A stretch of DNA of 6,351 nucleotides from Alphaproteobacteria bacterium (GTDB taxonomy: Bacteria; Pseudomonadota; Alphaproteobacteria; DSM-16000; Inquilinaceae), in assembly GCA_029263555.1 (NCBI GenBank), contig JAJUFW010000183.1, forward strand, positions 1 through 6,351, written 5' to 3'. Below the pieces are notes generated by a model, which did no database searches, was not told where the DNA came from, and was given only the letters and a program-made list of their open reading frames with translations. The position numbers and the translations under genes are program-made. Positions 1-6,351 of the stretch are shown here, one piece after another (position 1 is the first letter of the stretch; each line of letters starts with the position of its first letter).

Positions 1-309
1 AAGGAGGAGGAACTGCCCGGGGCGATAGTCCTTGATCAGCGTCAGGTCGAGCCGAAGCAGTTCAGCATCGAGCAGGAAGTAGTCGTCGTCCGCGCCGGCA
101 TTGGGAGTGAGTTCGATCAGGCTGGCCCAGTCGACCTGCGCGGTCAGTCGCCACGTCGGCGCGGGCAGCTCGAACGGCTGCAGGTAGAGGGCGCTGCGGG
201 AGGTGGTGACGGGGTTGATCGGGACGTAGGCGGGAAGGCCCTGGGCCGCGGCGCTGGAGGCTTGAGGCCGGGCGCCCGCAGGGCGTAAGAACCTGGCCTG
301 ACCCGACAA
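1..309 (-). CDS. Partial minus-strand gene, possibly DUF3187 family; 5' end uncertain, 3' end outside window
   Basis: On the minus strand a frame is open from the left edge through this stretch and reads like real protein, with motifs GLPAYVPINPVTTSRSALYL, PAPTWRLTAQVDWASLIEL and YFLLDAELLRLDLTLIKDYR. Third codon positions are nearly all G or C from about 268 down to 1. The pattern (INP near the start, SRS-LY, W/D-rich strand, LLDAELLRLD) recalls DUF3187, a family of uncharacterised, probably exported or envelope proteins; this is from memory and tentative. The residues SSAAAQG just before GLPAY could be the end of a signal peptide, but the residues upstream are Arg/Pro/Gly-rich, not hydrophobic. 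The only ATG/GTG/TTG in this frame before pyrF is TTG at 309-307, without a Shine-Dalgarno sequence. Codon quality also drops above about 268 (TTA, CAA, CCT codons). The start may therefore be misplaced, frameshifted or lost. It is divergent from pyrF, with only 24 bp between the two possible starts. Coding status is fairly sure; family and start are not. Confidence 0.6.
   Translation of the reverse strand, partial: MSGQARFLRPAGARPQASSAAAQGLPAYVPINPVTTSRSALYLQPFELPAPTWRLTAQVDWASLIELTPNAGADDDYFLLDAELLRLDLTLIKDYRPGQFLLL
262..291 (+). promoter_or_regulatory. Weak candidate promoter for pyrF-trpF
   Basis: TTGAGG at 262-267 and TAAGAA at 286-291 are 18 bp apart and would start transcription near 298, giving a leader of about 35 nt before pyrF. 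The match to the -35 box is fair and to the -10 box poor. It lies inside or against the uncertain 5' end of the minus-strand gene. This is pattern matching only. Confidence 0.2.
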
Positions 310-320
310 TCGAGCCAGCC

Positions 321-325
321 GGAGG
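321..325 (+). promoter_or_regulatory. Ribosome binding site of pyrF
   Basis: GGAGG lies 8 nt before the ATG at 334. It supports that start, and the encoded N-terminus reaches the family core (PVFCAVDTGD) within eight residues. Confidence 0.8.
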
Positions 326-333
326 CCGCCCTC

Positions 334-1062
334 ATGAACGATTCCGCCGCATCCCCCGTCTTCTGCGCGGTCGACACGGGCGATCTCGCCGCCGCACGCG
401 CGCTGGCCGGCCGCCTGAAAGGCCTGGTCGGCGGCCTGAAGCTGGGCATGGAATTCTTCTATGCCAACGGACCGGAAGGCTATCGGACGATCGCCGCGGA
501 GGGGCTGCCGATCTTCCTGGACCTGAAGCTGCACGACATCCCCAACACGGTCGCGGGCGCGGTCCGTTCGCTGACGCCCCTTTCCCCCGCCTTCATGACG
601 CTCCATGCCTCAGGCGGCCGGGCGATGATGGCCGCCGCCGCGGCCGAGGCCCGGGAGGCCGCGGCGAAGCACGGCGTCGGCCGGCCGCGCCTCCTCGGCG
701 TCACCGTGCTGACCAGCCTGGATGGCGACGATCTGCGCGCGACCGGGCAGGACCCCGACGTTTCGGCCCAGGTGGACCGGCTGGCCGAGCTGGCGCAGGA
801 GTCCGGCCTGGACGGGGTCGTCTGCAGCCCGAAGGAGATCGAGCGGCTGCGCCGCCGGTGCGACCCCGGCTTCGTGCTGATGGTGCCCGGCATCCGCCCC
901 GCCTGGGCCGCCGCCCAGGACCAGAAGCGGGTGCTGACGCCCGCCCGGGCGGTCGCGCTCGGCGCCGACCATCTGGTGATCGGCCGGCCGATCACGGAAG
1001 CGGCCGATCCGGCCGCCGCAGCCCGCCGCATTGCGGATGAGCTGTCGCTGCCCCATTCTTAG
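334..1062 (+). CDS. pyrF: Orotidine 5'-phosphate decarboxylase
   Basis: Cytosolic enzyme that decarboxylates OMP to UMP, the last step of de novo pyrimidine synthesis. At 242 residues it has the usual length of the short bacterial TIM-barrel form. Visible motifs: AVDTGD at 12-17 (first strand and substrate Asp), GLKLGMEFF at 34-42 with Lys36, the catalytic D-x-K-x-x-D signature as DLKLHDIPNT (Asp63, Lys65, Asp68), the VPGIRP loop at 184-189 with Arg188, and the phosphate-binding end GRPIT at 217-221. All expected active-site residues are present, so it should be active. The start is ATG with GGAGG 8 nt upstream. It is the first gene of the + strand block and ends 4 bp before trpF, so the two are probably co-transcribed. 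Linkage of pyrF to trpF at the head of the trpBA-accD-folC block is seen in some Alphaproteobacteria. Confidence 0.96.
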   Translation: MNDSAASPVFCAVDTGDLAAARALAGRLKGLVGGLKLGMEFFYANGPEGYRTIAAEGLPIFLDLKLHDIPNTVAGAVRSLTPLSPAFMTLHASGGRAMMAAAAAEAREAAAKHGVGRPRLLGVTVLTSLDGDDLRATGQDPDVSAQVDRLAELAQESGLDGVVCSPKEIERLRRRCDPGFVLMVPGIRPAWAAAQDQKRVLTPARAVALGADHLVIGRPITEAADPAAAARRIADELSLPHS

Positions 1063-1066
1063 GACC

Positions 1067-1741
1067 ATGAAGATTCAGGTGAAGATCTGCGGCCTGAACA
1101 CGCCCGAGGTGGTGGACGCGGCCGTCGCAGGCGGCGCCCGCTATATCGGTCTCGTGTTCTTCGCCCGCAGTCCGAGGGCGGTCGACCCGGCGCTGGCGGC
1201 CGATCTCGCCCGCCGAGTCCCGACCGGCGTGCGCACCGTCGGCCTGTTCGTGGACCCGGAGAACGAGTTCCTGGAAAGCGTGCTTGCCCGGGTTCCGCTG
1301 GACGTGATCCAGCTCCACGGCGAAGAGGCGCCGCCCCGCGTCGCCGAGATCCGGGCGATGTTCGGGCTGCCGGTCATGAAGGCGATCCGCATCGCGACCC
1401 CGGCCGACGTGGCACGGGCACCGGAATACGAGGATATGGCCGACATGCTTCTGTTCGATGCCAAGCCCCCGGCGAACGTCGCCGCCCTGCCGGGCGGGAA
1501 CGGGCTGCCCTTCGACTGGTCGCTGCTCGCCGGCCGCAGCTGGTCCCGGCCCTGGATGCTCTCGGGCGGGCTCAATCCCGCCAATCTCGCGGAAGCCGTG
1601 ACGGCGACCGGGGCCACGGCGGTCGATGTCTCCTCCGGCGTCGAGGACCGGCCCGGCCACAAGACGCCGGCCCTGATCCGGAGTTTCCTGACGACCGCGG
1701 CGGGCCTCGGCGGCGGCCCCGAAAACGGCCGGTTCCTCTAG
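1067..1741 (+). CDS. trpF: Phosphoribosylanthranilate isomerase
   Basis: Converts N-(5'-phosphoribosyl)anthranilate to CdRP by Amadori rearrangement, the third step from chorismate to tryptophan. It is a 224-residue stand-alone TIM barrel, not fused to TrpC. Seen in the sequence: VKICGL at 5-10 with the general-base Cys8, GLVFFARSPR at 28-37, IQLHGEE at 81-87, LLFDAKPP at 128-135 with the general-acid Asp131, MLSGGLN at 164-170, and the phosphate-binding DVSSGVED at 187-194. The ATG at 1067 is chosen because MKIQVKICGL is the classic N-terminus. A TTG at 1031 would add 12 unrelated residues inside pyrF. There is little room for a normal Shine-Dalgarno sequence: AGGA at 1061-1064 overlaps the pyrF stop and sits only 2 nt from the ATG, so translation is probably coupled to pyrF. 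The last dozen residues (GLGGGPENGRFL) are a short Gly-rich tail beyond the barrel. Confidence 0.95.
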   Translation: MKIQVKICGLNTPEVVDAAVAGGARYIGLVFFARSPRAVDPALAADLARRVPTGVRTVGLFVDPENEFLESVLARVPLDVIQLHGEEAPPRVAEIRAMFGLPVMKAIRIATPADVARAPEYEDMADMLLFDAKPPANVAALPGGNGLPFDWSLLAGRSWSRPWMLSGGLNPANLAEAVTATGATAVDVSSGVEDRPGHKTPALIRSFLTTAAGLGGGPENGRFL

Positions 1742-1785
1742 GCTGTCGGCCATCCGGCCACGGCGGACCGGGTGGCGCCTGCAGG

Positions 1786-1798
1786 TTCCCCCGGGGAA
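1786..1798. promoter_or_regulatory. T-N11-A palindrome upstream of trpB, candidate regulator site
   Basis: TTCCCCCGGGGAA is a near-perfect palindrome of the form T-N11-A with 6-bp arms. Its centre (1792) lies about 70 bp upstream of the start of transcription predicted from the promoter candidate at 1827-1855. T-N11-A palindromes near -65 are the usual recognition sites of LysR-type regulators, and Pseudomonas TrpI acts this way on trpBA. Whether such a regulator exists here cannot be seen; no regulator gene is in the window. Confidence 0.35.
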
Positions 1799-1820
1799 TC
1801 GAATTGCTGGCATTCCCGGG
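1790..1820 (+). other. Stem-loop in trpF-trpB gap
   Basis: Left arm 1790-1799 (CCCGGGGAAT) pairs with right arm 1812-1820 (ATTCCCGGG): nine base pairs with one bulged G and a 12-nt loop. No T-run follows, so it is not a standard intrinsic terminator. It lies about 50 nt after the trpF stop and could protect or end read-through transcripts from pyrF-trpF, or simply be part of a DNA-level operator, since the left arm overlaps the T-N11-A palindrome. Confidence 0.4.
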
Positions 1821-1826
1821 CCATGC

Positions 1827-1855
1827 TTGGCATGACAAAAGTCTATGGCTATGGT
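1827..1855 (+). promoter_or_regulatory. Candidate sigma70-type promoter of trpB-trpA-accD-folC
   Basis: TTGGCA at 1827-1832 (5 of 6 to TTGACA), a 17-bp spacer, and TATGGT at 1850-1855 (4 of 6 to TATAAT). It sits in the most A/T-rich patch of the only substantial gap in the block. Predicted transcription start is about 1862, giving a leader of roughly 79 nt before trpB. The leader has no short frame with Trp codons, so classical Trp attenuation is not suggested. Confidence 0.5.
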
Positions 1856-1893
1856 GGCGCACTGACATCGGCGAGGGCGACCCGATCGCATAC

Positions 1894-1903
1894 GCCCCGG
1901 GGC
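1894..1903. repeat. Perfect 10-bp palindrome in trpB leader
   Basis: GCCCCGGGGC is a perfect palindrome, 37 nt before the trpB start and inside the predicted leader. It shares the core CCCGGG with the two elements at 1790-1795 and 1815-1820, so the gap carries three copies of this core. Function unknown; in a GC-rich genome chance is possible. Confidence 0.35.
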
Positions 1904-1940
1904 CAGTCCCAAGTCTCTGAACCCTGACGATTGAGACCCT

Positions 1941-3151
<1,211 letters not shown>

Positions 3152-3152
<1 letters not shown>

Positions 3153-3997
3153 TGGCTGCCACCGCCACCGGGCGGCTTGACCGCCGCTTCGAGCTGCTGC
3201 GCGCCGAGGGCCGCGGCGGGCTCGTCACCTTCATCACCGCGGGCGACCCGGATCCCGAGACCGGCTTCGAGATCCTGAAGGGCCTGCCCGAGGCCGGCGC
3301 CGACGTGATCGAGCTGGGCATCGCCTTTACCGACCCCATGGCCGACGGGCCGGCGATCCAGGCGGCCGGCCTCCGGGCCCTGAAGGCGGGGATTTCGCTG
3401 GCGCGGACGCTCGACCTCGTGCGCCGCTTCCGGCAGGGGGACGACGAAACCCCGATCGTGCTGATGGGCTATTACAACCCGATCTATTCCTACGGCATCG
3501 ACCGCTTCCTCGCCGACGCCAAGGACGCCGGGGTGGACGGGCTGATCATCGTCGACCTGCCGCCGGAGGAGGACGAGGAGCTGTGCCTGCCGGCGCTGCG
3601 CGCCGGGCTGAACTTCATCCGCCTGGCGACGCCGACGACCGACGACGAGCGTCTGCCGGCCGTTCTCGCCAACACCAACGGCTTCGTCTACTACGTCTCG
3701 ATCACCGGGATCACCGGCACGGCCTCCGCGGCCAATGCCGACATCACCGCGGCGGTCGAGCGCCTGCGCCGCCACACGGACCTGCCGATCGCCGTCGGCT
3801 TCGGCATCAAGACGCCGGACCAGGCGGCCGCCGTCGCCGCCGTCGCCGATGCGGCCGTGGTCGGCTCGGCGATCGTTTCCCGCATTGCCGACAACCTCGA
3901 TGCGGAAGGCCGGCCGAAGCCGGGACTGGTCGACGATGTGCTCGGCATGGTCCGCGGACTTGCCGAAGGCGTGCGCTCGGCACGCGCGGCCCGCTAG
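3152..3997 (+). CDS. trpA: Tryptophan synthase alpha subunit
   Basis: Cleaves indole-3-glycerol phosphate to indole and glyceraldehyde 3-phosphate and passes indole to TrpB. It is a 281-residue TIM barrel, slightly longer than the Salmonella enzyme (268). Visible: LVTFITAGDPDPE at 24-36, catalytic Glu54 (Salmonella Glu49) in VIELG, catalytic Asp65 (Asp60) in DPMADGPAIQ, YYNPIYSYG at 107-115, YYVSITGITGT at 180-190 for the mobile loop, and the phosphate-binding AVGFGIKTP at 214-222. One oddity: loop 2 reads GIAFTDP where the family nearly always has a Pro, so residue 58 is Ala (Salmonella Pro53). The catalytic residues are intact and I expect activity. The ATG start overlaps the trpB TGA by one base (TGATG), implying coupled translation; no separate strong Shine-Dalgarno sequence is seen. 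A 20-bp gap leads to accD. Confidence 0.96.
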
Positions 3998-4003
3998 CGT
4001 CCC

Positions 4004-4008
4004 GGAGG
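4004..4008 (+). promoter_or_regulatory. Ribosome binding site of accD
   Basis: GGAGG lies 9 nt before the ATG at 4018, in the short trpA-accD gap. It fixes the accD start and shows that accD is initiated independently, not only by coupling. Confidence 0.8.
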
Positions 4009-4017
4009 ATTCACTCG

Positions 4018-4950
4018 ATGAACTGGCTGACCAATTTCGTCCGTCCGAAGATCCGGGCGCTCGTCAACAAGACCGAGCCGCCGGACAATCTCTGGACCAA
4101 GTGCCCGAACTGCGAGGCGATGCTGTTCCACCGGGACCTCGAGGCCAATCTGTGGGTGTGCCAGCATTGCGGGCACCACATGCGCCTGGATCCTGAGCGG
4201 CGCCTGCGCATCCTGTTCGACGACGGCAAGTACCAGACGATCGAGCTGCCGAAGGTCCCGGTCGATCCCCTGAAGTTCCGGGACACGAAGCGCTACACGG
4301 ACCGCCTGAAGGAGGCACAGAGCCGGACCAACCGCAACGACGCGGTGGTCGTCGCCCATGGCCAGATCGGCGGCATCGGCACGGTCGTCGCCGCCTTCGA
4401 CTTCAGGTTCATGGGCGGTTCCATGGGCACGGCGGTCGGCGAGGGCATCCTGGCGGCGGCGCGTCTCGCGGTGCTGCAGCAGGCGCCGCTGATCGTCATT
4501 CCGGCGTCGGGCGGCGCCCGCATGCAGGAAGGCATCCTCAGCCTCATGCAGATGCCGCGGACGACGATCGCGGTCGACCTGGTGAAGGAAGCCGGGCTGC
4601 CCTACATCGTCATCCTGACCGACCCCACCACGGGCGGCGTCACGGCGTCCTTCGCGATGCTGGGCGACATCCACATCGCGGAAAAGGGCGCCCAGATCGG
4701 ATTCGCCGGCGCGCGCGTCATCGAGGAGACGATCCGCGAGACCCTGCCCGAAGGCTTCCAGCGCGCCGAATACCTGCTGGAGCACGGCATGGTGGACATC
4801 GTCGTCCACCGCACCGAGCTGCGGGACACGCTGGTCCGCGTCCTGGACCTGCTGCGCCGACCGACCCCTCCGGCCGAGGTGATCGAGCTGGAGCAGCCGG
4901 AAGGCTCCGCCGCGGCGAGGGAAAGCGGTGAGCCGGTCCCTGCCCCGTGA
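4018..4950 (+). CDS. accD: Acetyl-CoA carboxylase carboxyltransferase subunit beta
   Basis: With AccA it forms the carboxyltransferase that moves the carboxyl group from biotin on AccB to acetyl-CoA, making malonyl-CoA for fatty acid synthesis. It has 310 residues, the usual length. An N-terminal four-Cys zinc ribbon is complete (C-x2-C at 29/32 and C-x2-C at 48/51, in KCPNC and VCQHC). The crotonase-like carboxyltransferase core follows: FMGGSMGTAVGE at 131-142, PASGGARMQEG at 162-172, LTDPTTGGVTASFAMLGD at 200-217 and GFAGARVIEETI at 228-239. The tail after residue 280 is Pro/Glu-rich and probably disordered. accA is not here, as is common in Proteobacteria, where accA lies elsewhere. It sits between trpA and folC, and its last 23 bp overlap the folC start, so accD and folC are surely co-transcribed. 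The zinc ribbon has been reported to bind nucleic acid in E. coli AccD; whether that holds here is unknown. Confidence 0.97.
   Translation: MNWLTNFVRPKIRALVNKTEPPDNLWTKCPNCEAMLFHRDLEANLWVCQHCGHHMRLDPERRLRILFDDGKYQTIELPKVPVDPLKFRDTKRYTDRLKEAQSRTNRNDAVVVAHGQIGGIGTVVAAFDFRFMGGSMGTAVGEGILAAARLAVLQQAPLIVIPASGGARMQEGILSLMQMPRTTIAVDLVKEAGLPYIVILTDPTTGGVTASFAMLGDIHIAEKGAQIGFAGARVIEETIRETLPEGFQRAEYLLEHGMVDIVVHRTELRDTLVRVLDLLRRPTPPAEVIELEQPEGSAAARESGEPVPAP
4917..4921 (+). promoter_or_regulatory. Ribosome binding site of folC inside accD
   Basis: GAGGG lies 6 nt before the GTG at 4928, within the last codons of accD. It supports the GTG as the folC start and therefore the 23-bp gene overlap. Confidence 0.6.
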
Positions 4951-6253
4951 CGCGACGAAGGACGCCTCTGCGCGCGTAGAGGCCGCCCTTGAGCGGTTCA
5001 AGCGGTCCCACCCCCGGACCATCGATCTCGGCCTCGATCGGGTCTTCCGTCTCCTGAGGGCGCTGGGCGATCCGCACCGGGCCCTGCCGCCGGCGATCCA
5101 CGTCGCCGGGACCAACGGCAAGGGCTCGACCATCGCCTTTTTGCGCGCCTTTCTCGAGGCGGCGGGCTATCGCGTCCATGCCTATACCTCCCCGCATCTG
5201 GAGCGCTTCAACGAGCGAATCCGACTGGCCGGCGAACTGATCGCGGACGCCCGTCTGGCCGAGGTGCTGGAGCGGGTCGAAGCGGCGAACGACGGCGCGC
5301 CGATCACCTTCTTCGAGGCGACCACCGCCGCCGCCTTCCTGGCCATGGCCGAAACGCGGGCGGACATCGTCCTGCTGGAGACCGGGCTGGGCGGGAGGCT
5401 GGATGCGACAAACGTCCTCGATCGCCCGGCGGCGACGGCGATCACCCCGGTCGGCATGGACCACATGGCCTATCTGGGCGGGACGCTTGCCGAGATCGCG
5501 GCCGAGAAGGCCGGCATCCTGAAACCCGGCGTGGCCGCGATCCTGGCGCCCCAGCCGGCGGACGCGACGGCGGTGATCGCCCGGCAGGCGGCCGAGGTCA
5601 AGGCGCCGCTCTACGCGGCGGGCGCGGTCTGGCACGCCTGCACGGTCGGCGAGGCGCTTTCCTACGAAAGCCCGATGCGTAGCCTGCGCCTGCCCCTGCC
5701 CGCCCTCGCCGGCGATCACCAGATCGTCAATGCCGGCACCGCCCTGGCGGTGCTGGACTGCCTGACCGGCTTTCACGTCGCCGAGGCGGCGATCGCCGAA
5801 GGGCTGCGTTCCGTGACCTGGCCGGGGCGGCTGCAGCCCGTGACCACCGGCCCGCTCGCCCGGGCGCTGCCACCGGGGAGCGAGCTATGGGTCGACGCCG
5901 CCCACAACCGCGAAGGGGGCGAGCAGCTTGCCCGCTTTCTTTCGGGACGGCGCGATCTTCCGACCGATCTCGTCGTCGGCATGTATTACGACAAGCAGGC
6001 ATCCGAATTCCTGGGCGAGTTCCGCGGATTGGCCCGGCGCGTCTTCGCGGTGGAGTTCACGGGCGAACAGCCCTGCCGCCCCGCTGCCGATATCGTGGCC
6101 GCCGCGGCCGCAAGCGGGATCCCGGCAGAACCGGCCGCGGACGTCGCCGACGCGATCGCCCGGATCGGCGGCCAGCCTGCCCGGATCGTGGTCTGCGGCT
6201 CCGTCGCCCTGATCGGCAGGGTGCTGGCGGCAAATCGGGAGAGCGCCGGCTGA
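4928..6253 (+). CDS. folC: Bifunctional dihydrofolate synthase / folylpolyglutamate synthase
   Basis: Mur-ligase-like ATP enzyme that adds glutamate to dihydropteroate, giving dihydrofolate, and then extends the gamma-glutamyl tail of folates. It has 441 residues, the normal size. Motifs in order: HPRTIDLGLDRVFRLL at 28-43, the P-loop HVAGTNGKGS at 58-67, YTSPHLERFNERI at 86-98, TFFEATTAAAF at 127-137, LLETGLGGRLDATNV at 149-163, ITPVGMDHMAYLG at 172-184, AAEKAGILKPG at 191-201 with Lys194 (likely the carbamylated lysine), and WPGRLQ at 298-303. The C-terminal domain has WVDAAHNREGG at 321-331 and VVCGS at 421-425. Two small departures: HNR where HNP is usual, and DKQ at 355-357 where the family usually has K-D. 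Start GTG chosen from the Shine-Dalgarno sequence 6 nt upstream; it gives about 20 residues before the first conserved helix and overlaps accD by 23 bp. The next frame starts 8 bp after the stop. Confidence 0.95.
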   Translation: MSRSLPRDATKDASARVEAALERFKRSHPRTIDLGLDRVFRLLRALGDPHRALPPAIHVAGTNGKGSTIAFLRAFLEAAGYRVHAYTSPHLERFNERIRLAGELIADARLAEVLERVEAANDGAPITFFEATTAAAFLAMAETRADIVLLETGLGGRLDATNVLDRPAATAITPVGMDHMAYLGGTLAEIAAEKAGILKPGVAAILAPQPADATAVIARQAAEVKAPLYAAGAVWHACTVGEALSYESPMRSLRLPLPALAGDHQIVNAGTALAVLDCLTGFHVAEAAIAEGLRSVTWPGRLQPVTTGPLARALPPGSELWVDAAHNREGGEQLARFLSGRRDLPTDLVVGMYYDKQASEFLGEFRGLARRVFAVEFTGEQPCRPAADIVAAAAASGIPAEPAADVADAIARIGGQPARIVVCGSVALIGRVLAANRESAG

Positions 6254-6261
6254 TAACGGTG

Positions 6262-6351
6262 ATGAGCGGGGTCGATCACGCCTACGCGGACTGCCTGGAC
6301 CGGATCTTCGAAAGCTTCTTCGAGAGCCGGCCCGCCAGGGCCGGCCGCCAC
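6262..6351 (+). CDS. Start of an unidentified gene, 3' end outside window
   Basis: ATG at 6262 opens a frame that stays open to the right edge (30 codons), beginning MSGVDHAYADCLDRIFESFF, then ESRPARAGRH. It starts 8 bp after the folC stop, so it may continue the operon. An adjacent in-frame GTG at 6259 is an alternative start; neither has a good Shine-Dalgarno sequence, the nearest purine-rich run (GGGAGAG, 6237-6243) being too far away. The pattern of a short helix with an F-x2-FFESRP stretch loosely recalls the N-terminus of DUF885-type proteins, but 30 residues are too few to assign a family. The protein-like composition and G/C-rich third positions support coding. Confidence 0.45.
   Translation, partial: MSGVDHAYADCLDRIFESFFESRPARAGRH
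6326..6345. repeat. Perfect 8-bp hairpin at right edge
   Basis: GCCGGCCC and GGGCCGGC flank a 4-nt loop (GCCA). All eight pairs are G-C. It lies 72 nt after folC, inside the putative new frame, and the bases that follow (CGCCAC) are not a T-run. It could be a folding-prone coding stretch or, if the frame is not real, a factor-independent stop with an unusual end. Confidence 0.4.

Noticed and set aside
1..288. Open + strand frame from the left edge to TAA at 286-288, beginning with an AAGGAGGAGG run that looks like a strong ribosome binding site
   Set aside because: It is the exact antisense of the minus-strand gene; its composition (R, G, V, Q and D rich) is that of a shadow frame, and no start codon follows the purine run at the right distance.
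144..449. Minus-strand frame of 101 codons overlapping the pyrF start
   Set aside because: Pro/Arg/Ser-rich shadow of pyrF and of the better minus-strand frame; no family-like motifs.
1031..1066. Earlier TTG start for trpF
   Set aside because: It would add 12 residues unrelated to the family and overlap pyrF; the ATG at 1067 gives the classic MKIQVKICGL start.
1786..1820. Intrinsic terminator after trpF
   Set aside because: The stem is present but no T-run follows it on either strand.
1823..1927. Short frame MLGMTKVYGYGG... (34 codons) in the trpF-trpB gap as a possible Trp leader peptide
   Set aside because: It contains no Trp codons, has no ribosome binding site, and covers the -35 and -10 boxes of the promoter candidate.
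3994..5133. Minus-strand frame of 379 codons opposite accD
   Set aside because: Antisense shadow in a high-GC gene; accD on the other strand has complete family motifs.

Overview
The window is a GC-rich chromosomal segment, almost entirely coding, with third codon positions dominated by G and C. It carries a housekeeping block on the + strand: pyrF, trpF, trpB, trpA, accD, folC. This gene order, with trpF-trpB-trpA followed by accD and folC, is typical of Alphaproteobacteria. The protein sequences (for example the TrpB start with PDEDGRFGIYGGRFVAETLMP and the AccD zinc-ribbon N-terminus) fit that group, probably a Rhodospirillales-like lineage. The species cannot be named from the sequence.

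Layout: (a) 1 to about 300 holds the 5' part of a gene on the minus strand that runs off the left edge. It has clear coding character but no convincing start, and it tentatively resembles the DUF3187 family. (b) 334-1741 holds pyrF and trpF, 4 bp apart and probably co-transcribed. (c) 1742-1940 is the only real intergenic gap. It is rich in palindromes and holds a good sigma70-type promoter candidate (TTGGCA, 17 bp, TATGGT) with a T-N11-A palindrome centred about 70 bp upstream of the predicted transcription start. (d) 1941-6253 holds trpB, trpA, accD and folC, tightly packed: a 1-nt overlap, a 20-bp gap, then a 23-bp overlap. (e) From 6262 a new + strand reading frame begins and runs off the right edge.

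How the genes work together: TrpF makes CdRP, and TrpA/TrpB form the tryptophan synthase complex that completes tryptophan synthesis (TrpC, which sits between them in the pathway, is not in the window). PyrF makes UMP. AccD is the carboxyltransferase beta subunit that commits acetyl-CoA to fatty acid synthesis. FolC makes dihydrofolate and polyglutamylated folates. The shared operon links amino acid, nucleotide, lipid and one-carbon metabolism.

I do not see a new system (no CRISPR, mobile element, toxin-antitoxin or defence genes). The points most worth a second look are the odd 5' end of the minus-strand gene beside pyrF, the structured trpF-trpB gap with its regulator-like palindrome, and a Pro-to-Ala change in the active-site loop of TrpA.
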